A DNA stretch of 64,000 nt from Anaerolineae bacterium (GTDB taxonomy: Bacteria; Pseudomonadota; Alphaproteobacteria; DSM-16000; Inquilinaceae), in assembly GCA_028285185.1 (NCBI GenBank), contig JANQQD010000115.1:60508-124507 (forward strand), in the 5' to 3' direction. A program made the position numbers and the translations under genes. Positions 26,307 through 36,320 of this stretch are shown in pieces (positions within the stretch are counted from its first letter, which is position 1; every line of letters begins with the position of its first letter). A model generated the notes under the pieces. The model had not been told where the DNA came from. It did no database searches and saw only the letters and a list, made by a program, of their open reading frames with translations.

Positions 26307-28990
26307 AGGCGCCGCTTGGGTCCACGATCGCGTTGCGGCGCTATGAGCACGGAGGGTGGACGCAACTGCGTCTGAAACCCCGGCTCGGTGTAGAGCCGCA
26401 TCTCTTCCCGATGCCGCGTCATTGCCACATAGGACAGATGCCGATCCATGGTCTTGCTGCTCAACACGTAACTCCGATCCACCGTACAACCCTGCGACTT
26501 GTGGATGCTGACCGCGTAGCCGTGATCCAGGGCCGTGTAGCTACGTGTGTAGACCGATACGGATCGGCCTGAATCGTCCAAAGATATCCGAAGCGTCGTC
26601 TCACCGACGTCCTCAATGGTGCCCAGCATCCCGTTCCGAACACCCAAGGCTCTGTTGTTCTCGGTGAAGAGGACGCGATCGCCAATGGAGAACGCCCGTG
26701 GACCATGATCGGTAGAGACGAGAGTCTCCCGATCGAGCGGGTCGCGGGACCGTAGCCGTGCCCGGATCGCTTGGTTGAGTGCGAAGACATCCTGGCGCCG
26801 ATGCGCCATGGCCAGCCGGGTCGTTCCGGGGGCATCGGATTCGACATCTGCGACATAGTCCGAAGCGAGCGCATCGACGGCTTGGTCGGTTGTCGTGTGC
26901 GTGCGAACGCATCCCTGGGCCGCATAGTCGTCCACCGCGTCACCGATTTTTCCTTTCGCGAGGGCGACGGAGGCGTCGCGCTGCCAGGGTGCACGTTGCC
27001 GTCGGATCTCGGCGAGCGTCGCGTGGCTCTGCCGCGCGATGATGTCCCGAAAGGGCGTTCCGGCCTCGATCGGCTGCAATTGATCGGGATCGCCCACCAG
27101 AACGACCTTGCATTGCCGGTCCGCGAGCGCGCCGACAACGCGGGAGAGTTGGCGCATACCAACCATTCCGGCCTCATCGATCACCACGATCGACCCGCGC
27201 TCGATCGGCTCGTACCCGTTCGACCAGGACGTTTCGAGCGATGCGAGGGTACGCGACGCGATCCCGGAGGACCGTTCCAGGCCGTCGACCGCCTTCCCGG
27301 CAAGCGCAAGGCCGGTCACGGCATACCCCCCCGACTGCCAGGCTTGGCGCGCCAGAGACAGAAGCGTGCTCTTCCCCGAGCCAGCATACCCGACCACACA
27401 GGCCAATGCGCGCCCCTCGGTCAGATGCTTGAGCGCCTGAGCTTGCTCCGAGGACACCGACGCTCCGCGCTCCGCGAACGCCGCGTTCTGCGTTCGGACG
27501 GCGCGCGAGACATGCGCTGACGCTACGGCGAAGTGGCGTGTTTCCGCGAGGGTTTTGGCGGTGTGAAGAAGCGAGCGTTCGGAATCCAGGAACGACCGCG
27601 TCGTGTAGCGTGCCGGACCGTCAGAGGATCGCGGCACAAGATCCGGCGAGGCCAAGAGTCGCTCGCGGAGCCGGGCCCGCCAGTCCATGTCGGTCGACAT
27701 GCGGCGCAAAACCGCGTCGATCTCCCCCAGTGTGAAGGTCTCCCGGCGCGCAGAGAGGTGATCCAGAACGGCCTCCGGCCGGAACTCCGCGGCAAAGATC
27801 GAAGGGAGTGGATCGCCCTCGGGCAAGACAAGATGCTGACGCGGGTCTCGGGCGTGCCGCGTCTCTAGCGCCTCGGCCTTGAGATCCGCGAAGGCGTCTT
27901 CGAACCCCTGCCGCGCGGCGAGGTCACGTCGCACCTTGAGGTGGCGCGCAATGAGCGCATCGGTCTCCGCGCGGCAAGCCTGTTCAAACGCATCCGCTTC
28001 CGCTTCGAGCTTGGCCTCGATCCGGGGCAATCCCCCGGTCACCTGCGCCCAGATGCGACGCGCGCCGCGAGGAAGCCTTTCACGACGCGCGCGGCGTGCC
28101 TCTTCCCGTCGTGCGTCTTGGCGTTCGGCGATTGCGTGGCGTTCACTGCGCTGCTCTCGTATCAGGTTGTCCAGGTCGGGCTTGCGCAGGTGCCTTGTCG
28201 GCTTCGACACATCCGGATCGGAGACCCGGCTCACATCCGGCAAATCATTGGGCGACCCTAGGCGGGCCCGAAGCGCCTTCGCGCCAGCCCCCGTCCATCG
28301 GGACAGAGAAAAGACCTGGCCGTCCGCAGAGACCGCGACGAACCCGCGCCGCGTGCCCTTCGCGAGGATGAAGCCTTGTTCCTTGAGCGCGGCGGCAAAG
28401 GCCGTCTTCGTGTCCGACCGTTCCCAGCAACTGCGGAAAAGTGCCTTCAAAGCCTTCGGGTCGCGGGCCGCACTCTTCGCCTGCGCCGCTTCAATCCGGT
28501 CGAAGGTGTTCCTGTCGCGTTTGGACGGATCGTCGAACCCGGCAGGCATCTCCCAGCCATGGGTGCGGTAGAGGTCGCGCGCGATCGACTGCAGGCGGCG
28601 TTTGAAGTGGGGTAGGTTGATCGCCGTCATCCGCTCGCTGTCGATACGCGACCAGACGCAATGGGCATGCCGCCGTCCGAGCTTCTCGTGAAAGACGACT
28701 GCACGGGGCTGGCCGCGAAGCCCGAGCTTCGCTTCGATCTCTTCGATCGCCGCCTCGAATCTTGCCACGGACACCACCGCATCGGGCGGCGGGTTGAGGC
28801 TCATCGAAAAGAGGTACTGGCGGCACTTGGTCCCGAGCGAGACAGCTTCGGCCTCTTGGAAGGCGTCGACCAGATTGTCGGAGACGAACCCGCGCATCTC
28901 ATGCACGCGCGCATGCTCATTGTCCTCGACGTTGAGCAAGTGCAGGGCGAGCGCCCGCCCGTTGCCGCGCTGCGTGCCCTTGAGGATCAT
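26303..28990 (-). CDS. Relaxase fused to a RecD-like helicase
   Basis: 895 residues. The N-terminal mobilization nuclease domain (start MILKGTQRG, then FSMSLNPP) has the metal-binding histidines HEKLGRRHAH (His101, His108, His110). No Tyr occurs in the first 58 residues; the first is Tyr59. A charged helical linker (about 280-430) leads to a superfamily 1 helicase: GYAGSGKST near 537, VIDEAGMVG, GDPDQLQPIEAG, and the late motifs HGYAVSIHKSQG and YVAMTRHRE. Such fusions nick at oriT and unwind the strand for transfer. The gene is coupled to the MobC-like gene by ATGA. Confidence 0.9.
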   Translation of the reverse strand: MILKGTQRGNGRALALHLLNVEDNEHARVHEMRGFVSDNLVDAFQEAEAVSLGTKCRQYLFSMSLNPPPDAVVSVARFEAAIEEIEAKLGLRGQPRAVVFHEKLGRRHAHCVWSRIDSERMTAINLPHFKRRLQSIARDLYRTHGWEMPAGFDDPSKRDRNTFDRIEAAQAKSAARDPKALKALFRSCWERSDTKTAFAAALKEQGFILAKGTRRGFVAVSADGQVFSLSRWTGAGAKALRARLGSPNDLPDVSRVSDPDVSKPTRHLRKPDLDNLIREQRSERHAIAERQDARREEARRARRERLPRGARRIWAQVTGGLPRIEAKLEAEADAFEQACRAETDALIARHLKVRRDLAARQGFEDAFADLKAEALETRHARDPRQHLVLPEGDPLPSIFAAEFRPEAVLDHLSARRETFTLGEIDAVLRRMSTDMDWRARLRERLLASPDLVPRSSDGPARYTTRSFLDSERSLLHTAKTLAETRHFAVASAHVSRAVRTQNAAFAERGASVSSEQAQALKHLTEGRALACVVGYAGSGKSTLLSLARQAWQSGGYAVTGLALAGKAVDGLERSSGIASRTLASLETSWSNGYEPIERGSIVVIDEAGMVGMRQLSRVVGALADRQCKVVLVGDPDQLQPIEAGTPFRDIIARQSHATLAEIRRQRAPWQRDASVALAKGKIGDAVDDYAAQGCVRTHTTTDQAVDALASDYVADVESDAPGTTRLAMAHRRQDVFALNQAIRARLRSRDPLDRETLVSTDHGPRAFSIGDRVLFTENNRALGVRNGMLGTIEDVGETTLRISLDDSGRSVSVYTRSYTALDHGYAVSIHKSQGCTVDRSYVLSSKTMDRHLSYVAMTRHREEMRLYTEPGFQTQLRPPSVLIAPQRDRGPKRRL

Positions 28991-29421
28991 GTTCTGTAGC
29001 CGAGAGCGCGCAGAAGCAGTTGGCGCATACCAATCACCGCCCGATAGGCCTCGTCGAGATCAGCCTTGGTGGCGTCGTCCACGGGAAGCGTGCCGATATT
29101 GGCGTGGTGGGCGAGTTGATTGAGGTTGTTGGCGATCCGGGATTGCCCGAGCAAGCCGAGGAGCTGCGCGATCGCTTCCCGATCCTCGACACTCGATCCT
29201 TTCCGCCGTCGCCGCGGAACCTCTCCCGCGAGCGCCTTGGCTCGCATGTAGACGCTGAGCGACATCCCGTCGGCGAGCTGCTGGAGCTTTTCGTGCTCCT
29301 CCGGCGACAACCGCACGGTCACACGAGGACAATCCCGCGTGCGCCGCCGCTCGCCGCGCTGTCTAGTCTTCGGCGGCTCGGCCCCAGAGCTACGACGAAA
29401 CGCGTCCGACGCCCCGATCAT
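28987..29421 (-). CDS. mobC: MobC-like relaxosome accessory protein
   Basis: 144 residues. The N-terminus is basic, then a ribbon-helix-helix-like strand (PRVTVRLSPEEHEKLQQLADG), and the C-terminal half has the MobC feature LGQSRIANNLNQLAHHAN. MobC proteins bind near oriT and help the relaxase to load on DNA. The gene overlaps the relaxase start by 4 bases (ATGA) and the upstream small gene by 4, so it is the middle member of a three-gene mob operon. Confidence 0.85.
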   Translation of the reverse strand: MIGASDAFRRSSGAEPPKTRQRGERRRTRDCPRVTVRLSPEEHEKLQQLADGMSLSVYMRAKALAGEVPRRRRKGSSVEDREAIAQLLGLLGQSRIANNLNQLAHHANIGTLPVDDATKADLDEAYRAVIGMRQLLLRALGYRT

Positions 29422-29678
29422 GGCGACGGCCCCGACCGCCGCGGTCCTCGCACCCGAGACGGTTGCCCGGTCTTCCCCTTAGACGCCGCCTCAAGATGCC
29501 GAACTAACTCCGGCTCACCCTTGAGAACCCCGGCCCAATCCTCTAGCTCACCGAGCAGCGCAACAGGATCAAAGTGTTCTAGGTCACTCCGATCCTCTGC
29601 ACCACCCCGACCGCCCGCCGCCCTCCCAGGTCGGCGGTCGCGACCAAGGCGGATCGTGCGCCTCTTGGGGTGCGGCAC
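29418..29678 (-). CDS. Small basic protein, first gene of the mob operon
   Basis: 86 residues from a GTG at 29678, with AGGAGA 6 bases upstream that decides the start. The first 25 residues are Arg-rich (KRRTIRLGRDRRPGR) and the tail is also basic, suggesting DNA binding; the centre is a short acidic helical segment. It overlaps mobC by 4 bases. No family was recognised. The island's oriT may lie in or just upstream of this gene. Confidence 0.65.
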   Translation of the reverse strand: MPHPKRRTIRLGRDRRPGRAAGGRGGAEDRSDLEHFDPVALLGELEDWAGVLKGEPELVRHLEAASKGKTGQPSRVRGPRRSGPSP

Positions 29679-29692
29679 AAAATCTCCTCTCC

Positions 29693-29734
29693 CTGATCCT
29701 GATCAAGTCGGGACTTCCGGTGCTGTGGCAGAAT
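29693..29734 (+). promoter_or_regulatory. Possible FNR-type promoter upstream of pflB
   Basis: CTGATCCTGATCAA (29693-29706) matches the FNR consensus TTGAT-N4-ATCAA at 9 of 10 fixed bases. A -10-like CAGAAT lies at 29729-29734. With the transcription start near 29741 the box is centred at -41.5, as in class II FNR promoters. It is 187 bases before the pflB start and overlaps the leader of the leftward mob operon, so it could belong to either gene or be chance. Confidence 0.4.
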
Positions 29735-29892
29735 CGGTCTGCCGGAAGGCCATCGATCGGCGGTCCGCCTTGGGGAGCCCAATGCGGGAAGCGGATCGAT
29801 GCGTTGGATTCTACGCGCTCTGATACCGGGCGCGGATGTGGTAGACTGCACCGGACAGGGCGGACCATTTGCCCCTTCATGGGAGAGATCGA

Positions 29893-32166
29893 ATGCTCAA
29901 GAAATACACCGAAGCCGAACGGATCACCGACGGGCCCTGGGCCGGGTTCCTGGGCGGCGACTGGCAGCGCGGCATCGATGTGCGCGATTTCATTCAGGCG
30001 AATTACACGCCCTACGAGGGCGATGGCAGTTTCCTCGCGGACGCCACCGGCCGGACCGACGCGATCTGGTCGCAGGTCCTCAAGCTCTACGCCGCGGAAC
30101 GGGACAAGGGCGTGCTGGATGTCGACCCCTCGGTGCCGTCGACGCTGACCGCCTTCGGCCCGGGCTATATCGACAAGGACAAGGAGCGGATCGTCGGCCT
30201 CCAGACCGACGCGCCGCTCAAGCGCGCGATCTTCCCCGACGGCGGCATCAAGATGGTCGATGCCGCGCTCGAAGCCTACGACTACACGCCCGATGCGGAG
30301 GTCACCCGCACCTTCAGCGAGTACCGCAAGACCCACAATCAGGGGGTCTTCGACGCCTATACGACCGAGATCCGCAAGGCCCGTAAATCCGGTGTGGTCA
30401 CCGGATTGCCGGACGCCTATGGCCGCGGCCGGATCATCGGCGATTACCGCCGGGTGGCGCTCTACGGGGTCGATGCGCTGATCGCCGACAAGGAGGCGCA
30501 GAAGGTCTCGCTGGAGCCGGATGTGCTCGACGAGGCCACGATCCGGGCGCGGGAGGAACTGAGCGACCAGATCAAGGCGCTCCATGACCTCAAGGCGATG
30601 GCTGAAGGCTACGGCATCGACATCTCCGGCCCGGCCGAAACCGCCCAAGAGGCGATCCAGTGGACCTATTTCGGCTATCTGGGCGCGATCAAGGACCAGA
30701 ACGGCGCGGCGATGTCGGTGGGGCGCGTCTCCACCTTCCTCGACATCTATATCGAGCGCGATCTGGCGTCCGGCGCCCTCGACGAAAGCGCCGCGCAGGA
30801 ACTGATCGACGATCTGGTCATCAAGCTCCGGATGGTGCGGTTCCTGCGGACCCCGGGCTACAACGCGCTCTTCACCGGCGATCCGGTCTGGGCGACGGAA
30901 TGCCTGGGCGGGATGGGCGAGGACGGGCGGCCTCTCGTGACCAAGTCGAGCTTCCGGTTCCTGCACACGCTCTACAATCTCGGCCCCGCGCCGGAGCCGA
31001 ACCTGACCGTGCTCTGGGACAACGATCTGCCCGACGGGTTCAAGGATTTCTGCGCCAAGACCTCCATCGACACGTCCTCGATCCAGTATGAGAACGACAC
31101 GCTGATGCGGAGCTACTGGGGTGACGATTACGGCATCGCCTGCTGCGTCTCGGCGATGCGGATTGGCAAGCAGATGCAGTTCTTCGGCGCCCGGGTGAAC
31201 CTCGCCAAGGCGCTGCTTTACGCGATCAACGGGGGCCGGGACGAGATTTCCGGCGACCAGATCGGTCCGGAGATGGCGCCGATCACCTCCGACGTGCTCG
31301 ACTTCGACGAAGTCATGTCCAAGTACGAGCATTTCGAGGATTGGCTCGCCAAGGTCTATGTCCAGGCGCTCAACATCATCCACTTCATGCACGACAAGTA
31401 CAATTACGAGCGCCTTGAGATGTCGCTGCACGACCGTGAGGTTTACCGGACCATGGCCTGCGGCATTGCCGGGCTCTCGGTGGTGGCCGACAGTCTGGCT
31501 GCGATCAAATACGGTACCGTGCGGGTGATCCGGGATGAGACGGGCCTTGCCGTCGACTACGAGATCGAGGGCGACGACATCCCGGCCTATGGCAATAACG
31601 ATCCGCGGGCCGACGATCTGGCGGTGGAGGTCGTGCACAGCTTCATGGACAAGGTGCGGCAGAACCCGACCTATCGCGATGCCGAACACACCCAGTCGGT
31701 GCTGACGATCACCTCCAACGTGGTCTACGGCAAGATGACCGGGGCGACGCCGGATGGGCGCAAGAAGGGCGAGCCCTTCGCGCCGGGTGCCAACCCGATG
31801 CATGGCCGCGATCAGCTTGGTGCGATTGCCTCGGCCGCCTCGGTGGCGAAGCTGCCCTATGAGGATGCCCAGGACGGGATTTCCTACACCTTCTCCATCG
31901 TGCCTTCAGGGCTGGGCCGCAACGAGGGCGATCAGGTCGCCAATCTGCGCACGATCCTGTCGAAGTTCGTCGATGACACGGGCCACCACATCAACGTCAA
32001 CGTGTTCAATCGCGAGACGTTGCGCGATGCGATGGATCACCCGGAGAAGTACCCGCAGCTCACGGTGCGGGTGTCGGGCTATGCGGTGAACTTCATCAAG
32101 CTGACGCGGGAGCAACAGGAGGAGGTGCTGGCACGAACATTCCACGAAACCATCGGCGCGGTCTGA
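29893..32166 (+). CDS. pflB: Formate C-acetyltransferase (pyruvate formate-lyase)
   Basis: 757 residues, close to the 760 of the E. coli enzyme. It converts pyruvate and CoA to acetyl-CoA and formate using a glycyl radical, in the cytoplasm and without oxygen. The adjacent catalytic cysteines are in GIACCVSAM (Cys417-418) and the radical glycine is in RVSGYAVNF (Gly729). The start at 29893 is preceded by GGGAGAG; an upstream in-frame start adds eight unnatural residues. Its activase is encoded about 2 kb downstream. Unusual for a largely aerobic family, it would support mixed-acid metabolism or redox balance in anoxic niches. Confidence 0.95.
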   Translation: MLKKYTEAERITDGPWAGFLGGDWQRGIDVRDFIQANYTPYEGDGSFLADATGRTDAIWSQVLKLYAAERDKGVLDVDPSVPSTLTAFGPGYIDKDKERIVGLQTDAPLKRAIFPDGGIKMVDAALEAYDYTPDAEVTRTFSEYRKTHNQGVFDAYTTEIRKARKSGVVTGLPDAYGRGRIIGDYRRVALYGVDALIADKEAQKVSLEPDVLDEATIRAREELSDQIKALHDLKAMAEGYGIDISGPAETAQEAIQWTYFGYLGAIKDQNGAAMSVGRVSTFLDIYIERDLASGALDESAAQELIDDLVIKLRMVRFLRTPGYNALFTGDPVWATECLGGMGEDGRPLVTKSSFRFLHTLYNLGPAPEPNLTVLWDNDLPDGFKDFCAKTSIDTSSIQYENDTLMRSYWGDDYGIACCVSAMRIGKQMQFFGARVNLAKALLYAINGGRDEISGDQIGPEMAPITSDVLDFDEVMSKYEHFEDWLAKVYVQALNIIHFMHDKYNYERLEMSLHDREVYRTMACGIAGLSVVADSLAAIKYGTVRVIRDETGLAVDYEIEGDDIPAYGNNDPRADDLAVEVVHSFMDKVRQNPTYRDAEHTQSVLTITSNVVYGKMTGATPDGRKKGEPFAPGANPMHGRDQLGAIASAASVAKLPYEDAQDGISYTFSIVPSGLGRNEGDQVANLRTILSKFVDDTGHHINVNVFNRETLRDAMDHPEKYPQLTVRVSGYAVNFIKLTREQQEEVLARTFHETIGAV

Positions 32167-32462
32167 TCGCCGGACGATGGACCGACTAGGCCCGACCCTG
32201 GATGGGCTGCGGGTCCCATGCCGGCTGCCCCGGCGGGCGACCTTGCATGCCGCCCGCATCGGGTCACGGTCGCATGAGTCCAGGCGATTGTCCGTCGGTT
32301 AACCGAATCTGTGTCTTTATGATCGCCAGGCCTGTCACGCCTGCGGCTGTTTCTGTCCCGGGGTCTTGAGTGAAGGCTCGTTTCAGGTGATCCTAATTGC
32401 AAAGTGACGCGCCCTAGTGGCGATGCCGTCACATAATCGAGCAGAAAAGCGGGACGAAACCA

Positions 32463-33257
32463 ATGACGTCAAACGAACCGCCCAGTTGGGCGGAAACTCT
32501 CTCGGAAAAGCTGGACCGGCTCATTCACCTCACCGAAACGCAGTTGCGAGTCCAGCGCGTTGCCGCTCTCGGTCCCGACCGTATCGTTACGATCAATCAC
32601 CGGGGGGTCGACTTTCGGATTCACGTGCCGTTCGGAGAGCAGGACTACATTCAGCGCACGATCGTCACCAATCGTGGGTTCTACGAGGCCAATCTGCTAC
32701 AGCGGCTCTCGGATATGGCGATCGTTCCGGCGGAGGGAGTGATCGTTGATGTCGGGGCCAACATCGGCAACCACACGGTCTTTTTCGGCCATTTCCTCGA
32801 GCCGAGACGCCTCTATTGTTTTGAACCGCAGCAAGTCGCGTTTTCGACACTGACGCGGAATATCGAGCTGAACCTGGAGCATTGCGACGTTCGGGCTCGA
32901 CAAGCCATGCTCGGGGCGGAAACCGGTATGGGCGGCATCTCACGTTATCAGAACTGGAACCAGGGCGGTGCGGAGTTCGAGGCGGCGGAGGACGGCCGAA
33001 CCGAGATGCTGCGGCTCGATGAGGCCGTGGACCCGGCCGATATTCCCGACATCGCGCTGATAAAGATCGATGTGGAGAGAGCCCAGACCGAGGTCTTGCG
33101 CGGCGCAACAGGGGTTCTGACCGAAGCGCGGCCCGCTCTTTGGATCGAGATCTTTGACGAGGAGCGGGAAGAGACCGACAATCTGCTGAAGGAGTTCGGG
33201 TATACGGGGGAACGTTTGACGGCTTCGAACTACCTCTATCGTGCCGAGCCGAGCTGA
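32463..33257 (+). CDS. FkbM-family methyltransferase
   Basis: 264 residues. The SAM-binding motif is VIVDVGANIGNHTVFF (about residues 93-108), followed by YCFEPQQVAFSTL and the family feature IALIKIDVERAQTEVLRG. FkbM enzymes methylate hydroxyl groups of sugars or secondary metabolites. A helical N-terminal segment of about 30 residues precedes it. It lies between pflB and pflA, 296 bases after pflB, so it may have its own promoter. The substrate cannot be told from the sequence. Confidence 0.85.
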   Translation: MTSNEPPSWAETLSEKLDRLIHLTETQLRVQRVAALGPDRIVTINHRGVDFRIHVPFGEQDYIQRTIVTNRGFYEANLLQRLSDMAIVPAEGVIVDVGANIGNHTVFFGHFLEPRRLYCFEPQQVAFSTLTRNIELNLEHCDVRARQAMLGAETGMGGISRYQNWNQGGAEFEAAEDGRTEMLRLDEAVDPADIPDIALIKIDVERAQTEVLRGATGVLTEARPALWIEIFDEEREETDNLLKEFGYTGERLTASNYLYRAEPS

Positions 33258-33403
33258 GGGCTTCCATTCGCGGCGCGGTGGGCTTTGCACTATGTTCGTC
33301 TCCAAGATGTCCAGAGCCCTTCGGTTTGCCCGGTCAAGCCGGGCGCTGTCCGTTGCGACAAGGCGCGGTGGAATTCGCCCGCGCGCCGGGACTTGAGGCG
33401 CCC

Positions 33404-33949
33404 ATGGCTGCCGCACCGAATGCCCGGGTCCGCGAGATCGAGGCCGCGATTGCCGGAGGCGACGAATCCCGGATTCGTGACTATTACCGCGATGCCGTGG
33501 AACATCACCTCCATGATCGCGACGAATTGCATCGAAGGCGCATGCTGATCGGTCGATCCTGCGCCGAAACGACAGACACCTTTGCGTTTTTTGCGCTCCT
33601 GAGCGTCTTGCTCGATGATCGAAAGGGCTGGGACATCGCCGCGAAACAGCTCGGGCAGGATTTCGACCCGGGTTTCGAGTTTCTGGCCTATCGCACCCGA
33701 GCGCACCATTTCAAAAACCACGCTCTCGAAAACTGGACGTTCCTGCTGTCAAACGCAAGGAACAAGGGTCACGTTCCGGCCGCGATACTCTACTGGCGGC
33801 GGCGCTTTGGCGGGCGATCCCTGGCGCGCTACGTCCTTTTGCCACCAATCCTTGCCGTCTTCGGACTGAAGGCGGCCGTCATCGCAATGTCCGACCGGGC
33901 GGATCGTCGTCTCGCGACCTATACCGGGGATCGCGCACCATCCGGGTAG
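33404..33949 (+). CDS. Hypothetical protein between pflB and pflA
   Basis: 181 residues from the ATG at 33404 (short GAGG upstream; the frame is open further back but with unnatural sequence). Mostly helical and rich in His and Arg (EHHLHDRDELHRRR, RTRAHHFKNHALENW), with one hydrophobic helix near the C-terminus (ARYVLLPPILAVFGLKAAVIAM). No family was recognised. It might be associated with the FkbM-type gene upstream. Confidence 0.65.
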   Translation: MAAAPNARVREIEAAIAGGDESRIRDYYRDAVEHHLHDRDELHRRRMLIGRSCAETTDTFAFFALLSVLLDDRKGWDIAAKQLGQDFDPGFEFLAYRTRAHHFKNHALENWTFLLSNARNKGHVPAAILYWRRRFGGRSLARYVLLPPILAVFGLKAAVIAMSDRADRRLATYTGDRAPSG

Positions 33950-34109
33950 GACAACGTCCCGCGCGCGCGTCTCGAGTTGATCATGCGGTCCTGCGGGTTG
34001 GGAGCGCCCGGTCTTTTCGCGCCCTCCGGTGCGGTCGGGTCGGCTGCAACATTGCAGGGAGAGGGTCTGCACTCCATCATATGACATGAGACGTCGCACA
34101 GGAGCGCCC

Positions 34110-34949
34110 GTGCCGCCCGAAGCCCCACATCTGACGCATCTCGCCAGCCACCGCTACGAGATCCAGCACCATTCGCTGGAGACGCCATCGGTGGCTGCCC
34201 TCGACCCGGCCCTGCGTCAGGAGCACTCGGGCTACATCCACTCCATCGAAACCGCGGCGACGCTCGACGGGCCCGGGATCCGCTTCGTGGCGTTCCTGTC
34301 GGGCTGCCATTTCCGCTGCCTCTACTGCCACAACCCCGATACCTGGAAGCTGAAACACGGGCTCCACGTCACCGTCGACGACATGATGGAGGAGATCGAA
34401 CGCTATGCCGATTTCCTGATCCGCTATGGCGGCGGGGTGACGCTCTCGGGCGGCGAGGTCATGGTGCAGGACCGGTTCGTCACCACGCTGGTGCGGCGGT
34501 TGAAGGAACGCGGACTGCATGTGGCGCTCGATACGAATGGGTATCGCGGCGATCATGTCTCCGACGAATTGATGGCCGATGTCGATCTCTGGCTCCTCGA
34601 CATCAAGGCGTTTGGCGACAAGCTGCACCGCCGGGTCACGGGGCAGTCGAACGCGCCGGTCCTCGACTTCGCGCGCCGGCTCTCGGCGGCTGGGGAGCGG
34701 ATGTGGATCCGGTTCGTTCTGGTGCCGGGGCTGACCGACGATCCGGACGACATCGAGGGGCTCGCCGATTTCGTTGCGACGCTCAAGGGTGTCGAGCGGG
34801 TCGAGGTCTTGCGGTTCCACCAGATGGGCGCCTTCAAGTGGAAGGAGCTTGGCCTCGACTACAAGCTGAAACACACCCAGCCCCCCGATACCGCGACCTA
34901 CGAACGGGTCTGCCACCAGTTCGCTGCCCGGGGGCTGATGGTCTACTAG
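34110..34949 (+). CDS. pflA: Pyruvate formate-lyase-activating enzyme (radical SAM)
   Basis: 279 residues from a GTG at 34110, preferred because AGGAG lies 5 bases upstream; an ATG at 34086 is the alternative. The radical-SAM cluster motif CHFRCLYC (Cys66, 70, 73) binds the 4Fe-4S cluster, and GGVTLSGGE is the SAM-binding glycine motif. The enzyme puts the glycyl radical on PflB. It has about 30 more N-terminal residues than the E. coli activase. Separation from pflB by two other genes is unusual. Confidence 0.93.
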   Translation: MPPEAPHLTHLASHRYEIQHHSLETPSVAALDPALRQEHSGYIHSIETAATLDGPGIRFVAFLSGCHFRCLYCHNPDTWKLKHGLHVTVDDMMEEIERYADFLIRYGGGVTLSGGEVMVQDRFVTTLVRRLKERGLHVALDTNGYRGDHVSDELMADVDLWLLDIKAFGDKLHRRVTGQSNAPVLDFARRLSAAGERMWIRFVLVPGLTDDPDDIEGLADFVATLKGVERVEVLRFHQMGAFKWKELGLDYKLKHTQPPDTATYERVCHQFAARGLMVY

Positions 34950-35133
34950 ACTGGCCCGCGGCACGTGACGCCCAGAAGCTGCCCAAACCCCGCATCGTCT
35001 GCCTCGATAGGCGCCAAAGCCGGTCCTGCCACCCGGCCCGGACAGCGCCCCATTGCATTGCTGTAGACAGCTTGCTTAACTCGGCGCTCAAGACCGGGCC
35101 CGAGAGTCCGGCGCAGACCAGGGAGATCGCGGC

Positions 35134-36234
35134 TTGGCCGATGGTTCGTCCGCGAACGCGTTCGTGGAGTTCGAGCGGGTTCAGAAGAGCTACGATGGCG
35201 AGACGCTCGTCGTCAAAGACCTCAACCTCTCGATGCCCCAGGGCGAGTTTCTCACCATGCTGGGGCCATCGGGGTCGGGCAAGACGACCTGCCTGATGAT
35301 GCTGGCCGGGTTCGAGACCGCGACCCATGGCGAGATTCGCCTGAACGGCCGGCCGATCAACAACATCCCGCCGCACAAGCGCGGCATCGGCATGGTGTTT
35401 CAGAACTACGCGCTCTTCCCGCACATGACCGTGGCCGAAAACCTTGCCTTCCCGCTGGAGGTCCGCAAGATCGGCAAGGCCGCGCGCGAGGAGAAGATCG
35501 CCCGGGCGCTCGACATGGTGCAGATGTCGGCCTTTGGCGGGCGGCGCCCGGCGCAGCTCTCCGGCGGCCAGCAGCAGCGTATCGCGCTGGCTCGCGCGCT
35601 GGTCTTCGAGCCGGAACTGGTGCTGATGGACGAACCCTTGGGCGCGCTCGACAAACAGCTCCGCGAAAGCCTGCAATTCGAGATCACCCATCTCGCCCAC
35701 CAGCTCGGCATCACCGTGGTCTATGTCACCCACGACCAAACCGAGGCGCTGACCATGTCGGACCGGGTCGCGGTCTTCGACGACGGGGTGATCCAGCAGC
35801 TTGCCGCCCCGGATGAGCTTTACGAGGCGCCGCAGAACAGCTTCGTCGCGCAGTTCATCGGCGAGAACAACACGCTCGAAGGCGTGGTTCAGGAGATCGC
35901 CGGCGAGACCTGTATCGTGCGCCTCGACGACGGCGAGATCATCGACGCCAAGCCCGTCAACGTGACCGGCATCGGCGCGCGCACCAAGGTCTCGATCCGC
36001 CCCGAACGCGTCGAATTCATCGCCGAGCGGCTTCAGGAGGGCGCCCATACGCTTCACGCCGAGGTGCTCGAATTCATCTATATGGGCGACATGTTCCGCA
36101 CCCGGCTGAAGGTCGCGGGCAATGACGACTTCATCATCAAGAGCCGCAACGCGCCCGATCAGGTGCGCTTGCAGCCCGGCCAGAAGATCGAGATCGGCTG
36201 GCTGCCGCAGGATTGCCGCGCGCTCGACGCCTGA
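35134..36234 (+). CDS. ABC transporter ATP-binding protein, PotA type
   Basis: 366 residues from a TTG at 35134 with GGGAGA 7 bases upstream. Walker A GPSGSGKTT (about 47-55), Q-loop FQNYALF, signature LSGGQQQR, Walker B VLMDEPLGALD and switch VTHDQ are all intact, followed by a C-terminal TOBE-like regulatory domain (about 245-366). It powers import for the substrate-binding protein and permeases encoded downstream. By family it belongs to the spermidine/putrescine/iron group; the substrate is not fixed by the sequence. Confidence 0.93.
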   Translation: MADGSSANAFVEFERVQKSYDGETLVVKDLNLSMPQGEFLTMLGPSGSGKTTCLMMLAGFETATHGEIRLNGRPINNIPPHKRGIGMVFQNYALFPHMTVAENLAFPLEVRKIGKAAREEKIARALDMVQMSAFGGRRPAQLSGGQQQRIALARALVFEPELVLMDEPLGALDKQLRESLQFEITHLAHQLGITVVYVTHDQTEALTMSDRVAVFDDGVIQQLAAPDELYEAPQNSFVAQFIGENNTLEGVVQEIAGETCIVRLDDGEIIDAKPVNVTGIGARTKVSIRPERVEFIAERLQEGAHTLHAEVLEFIYMGDMFRTRLKVAGNDDFIIKSRNAPDQVRLQPGQKIEIGWLPQDCRALDA

Positions 36235-36320
36235 GCGCGCGGTGGACGAAAGGTGCGCCGGGCCGGCCCGGGGTCGGCGCGCCGGAGAACCCAAACCGGG
36301 CGACTGACGGGAGAAAACGC

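Larger units (their letters stand above)
1..29678. mobile_element. Integrative mobilizable island (left end outside the window)
   Basis: The span is bounded on the left by a large serine recombinase and on the right by a relaxase, MobC-like operon. It also carries a VirD4/TraD-like coupling protein, a resolvase and cargo whose base composition differs from gene to gene. Beyond 29893 the genes look like stable metabolism. No VirB/Trb channel genes are seen, so by inference it is mobilizable rather than self-transmissible. The exact right junction must lie between 29679 and 29892. No attachment repeat could be identified because the left end is not in the window. Confidence 0.75.

Noticed and set aside
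29584..31803. A very long open frame antisense to pflB (about 740 codons)
   Set aside because: It runs over the strongly supported pflB gene, and high-GC third-position bias commonly leaves antisense frames open. Its translation is Arg/His/Gly/Asp-rich with no recognisable domain.
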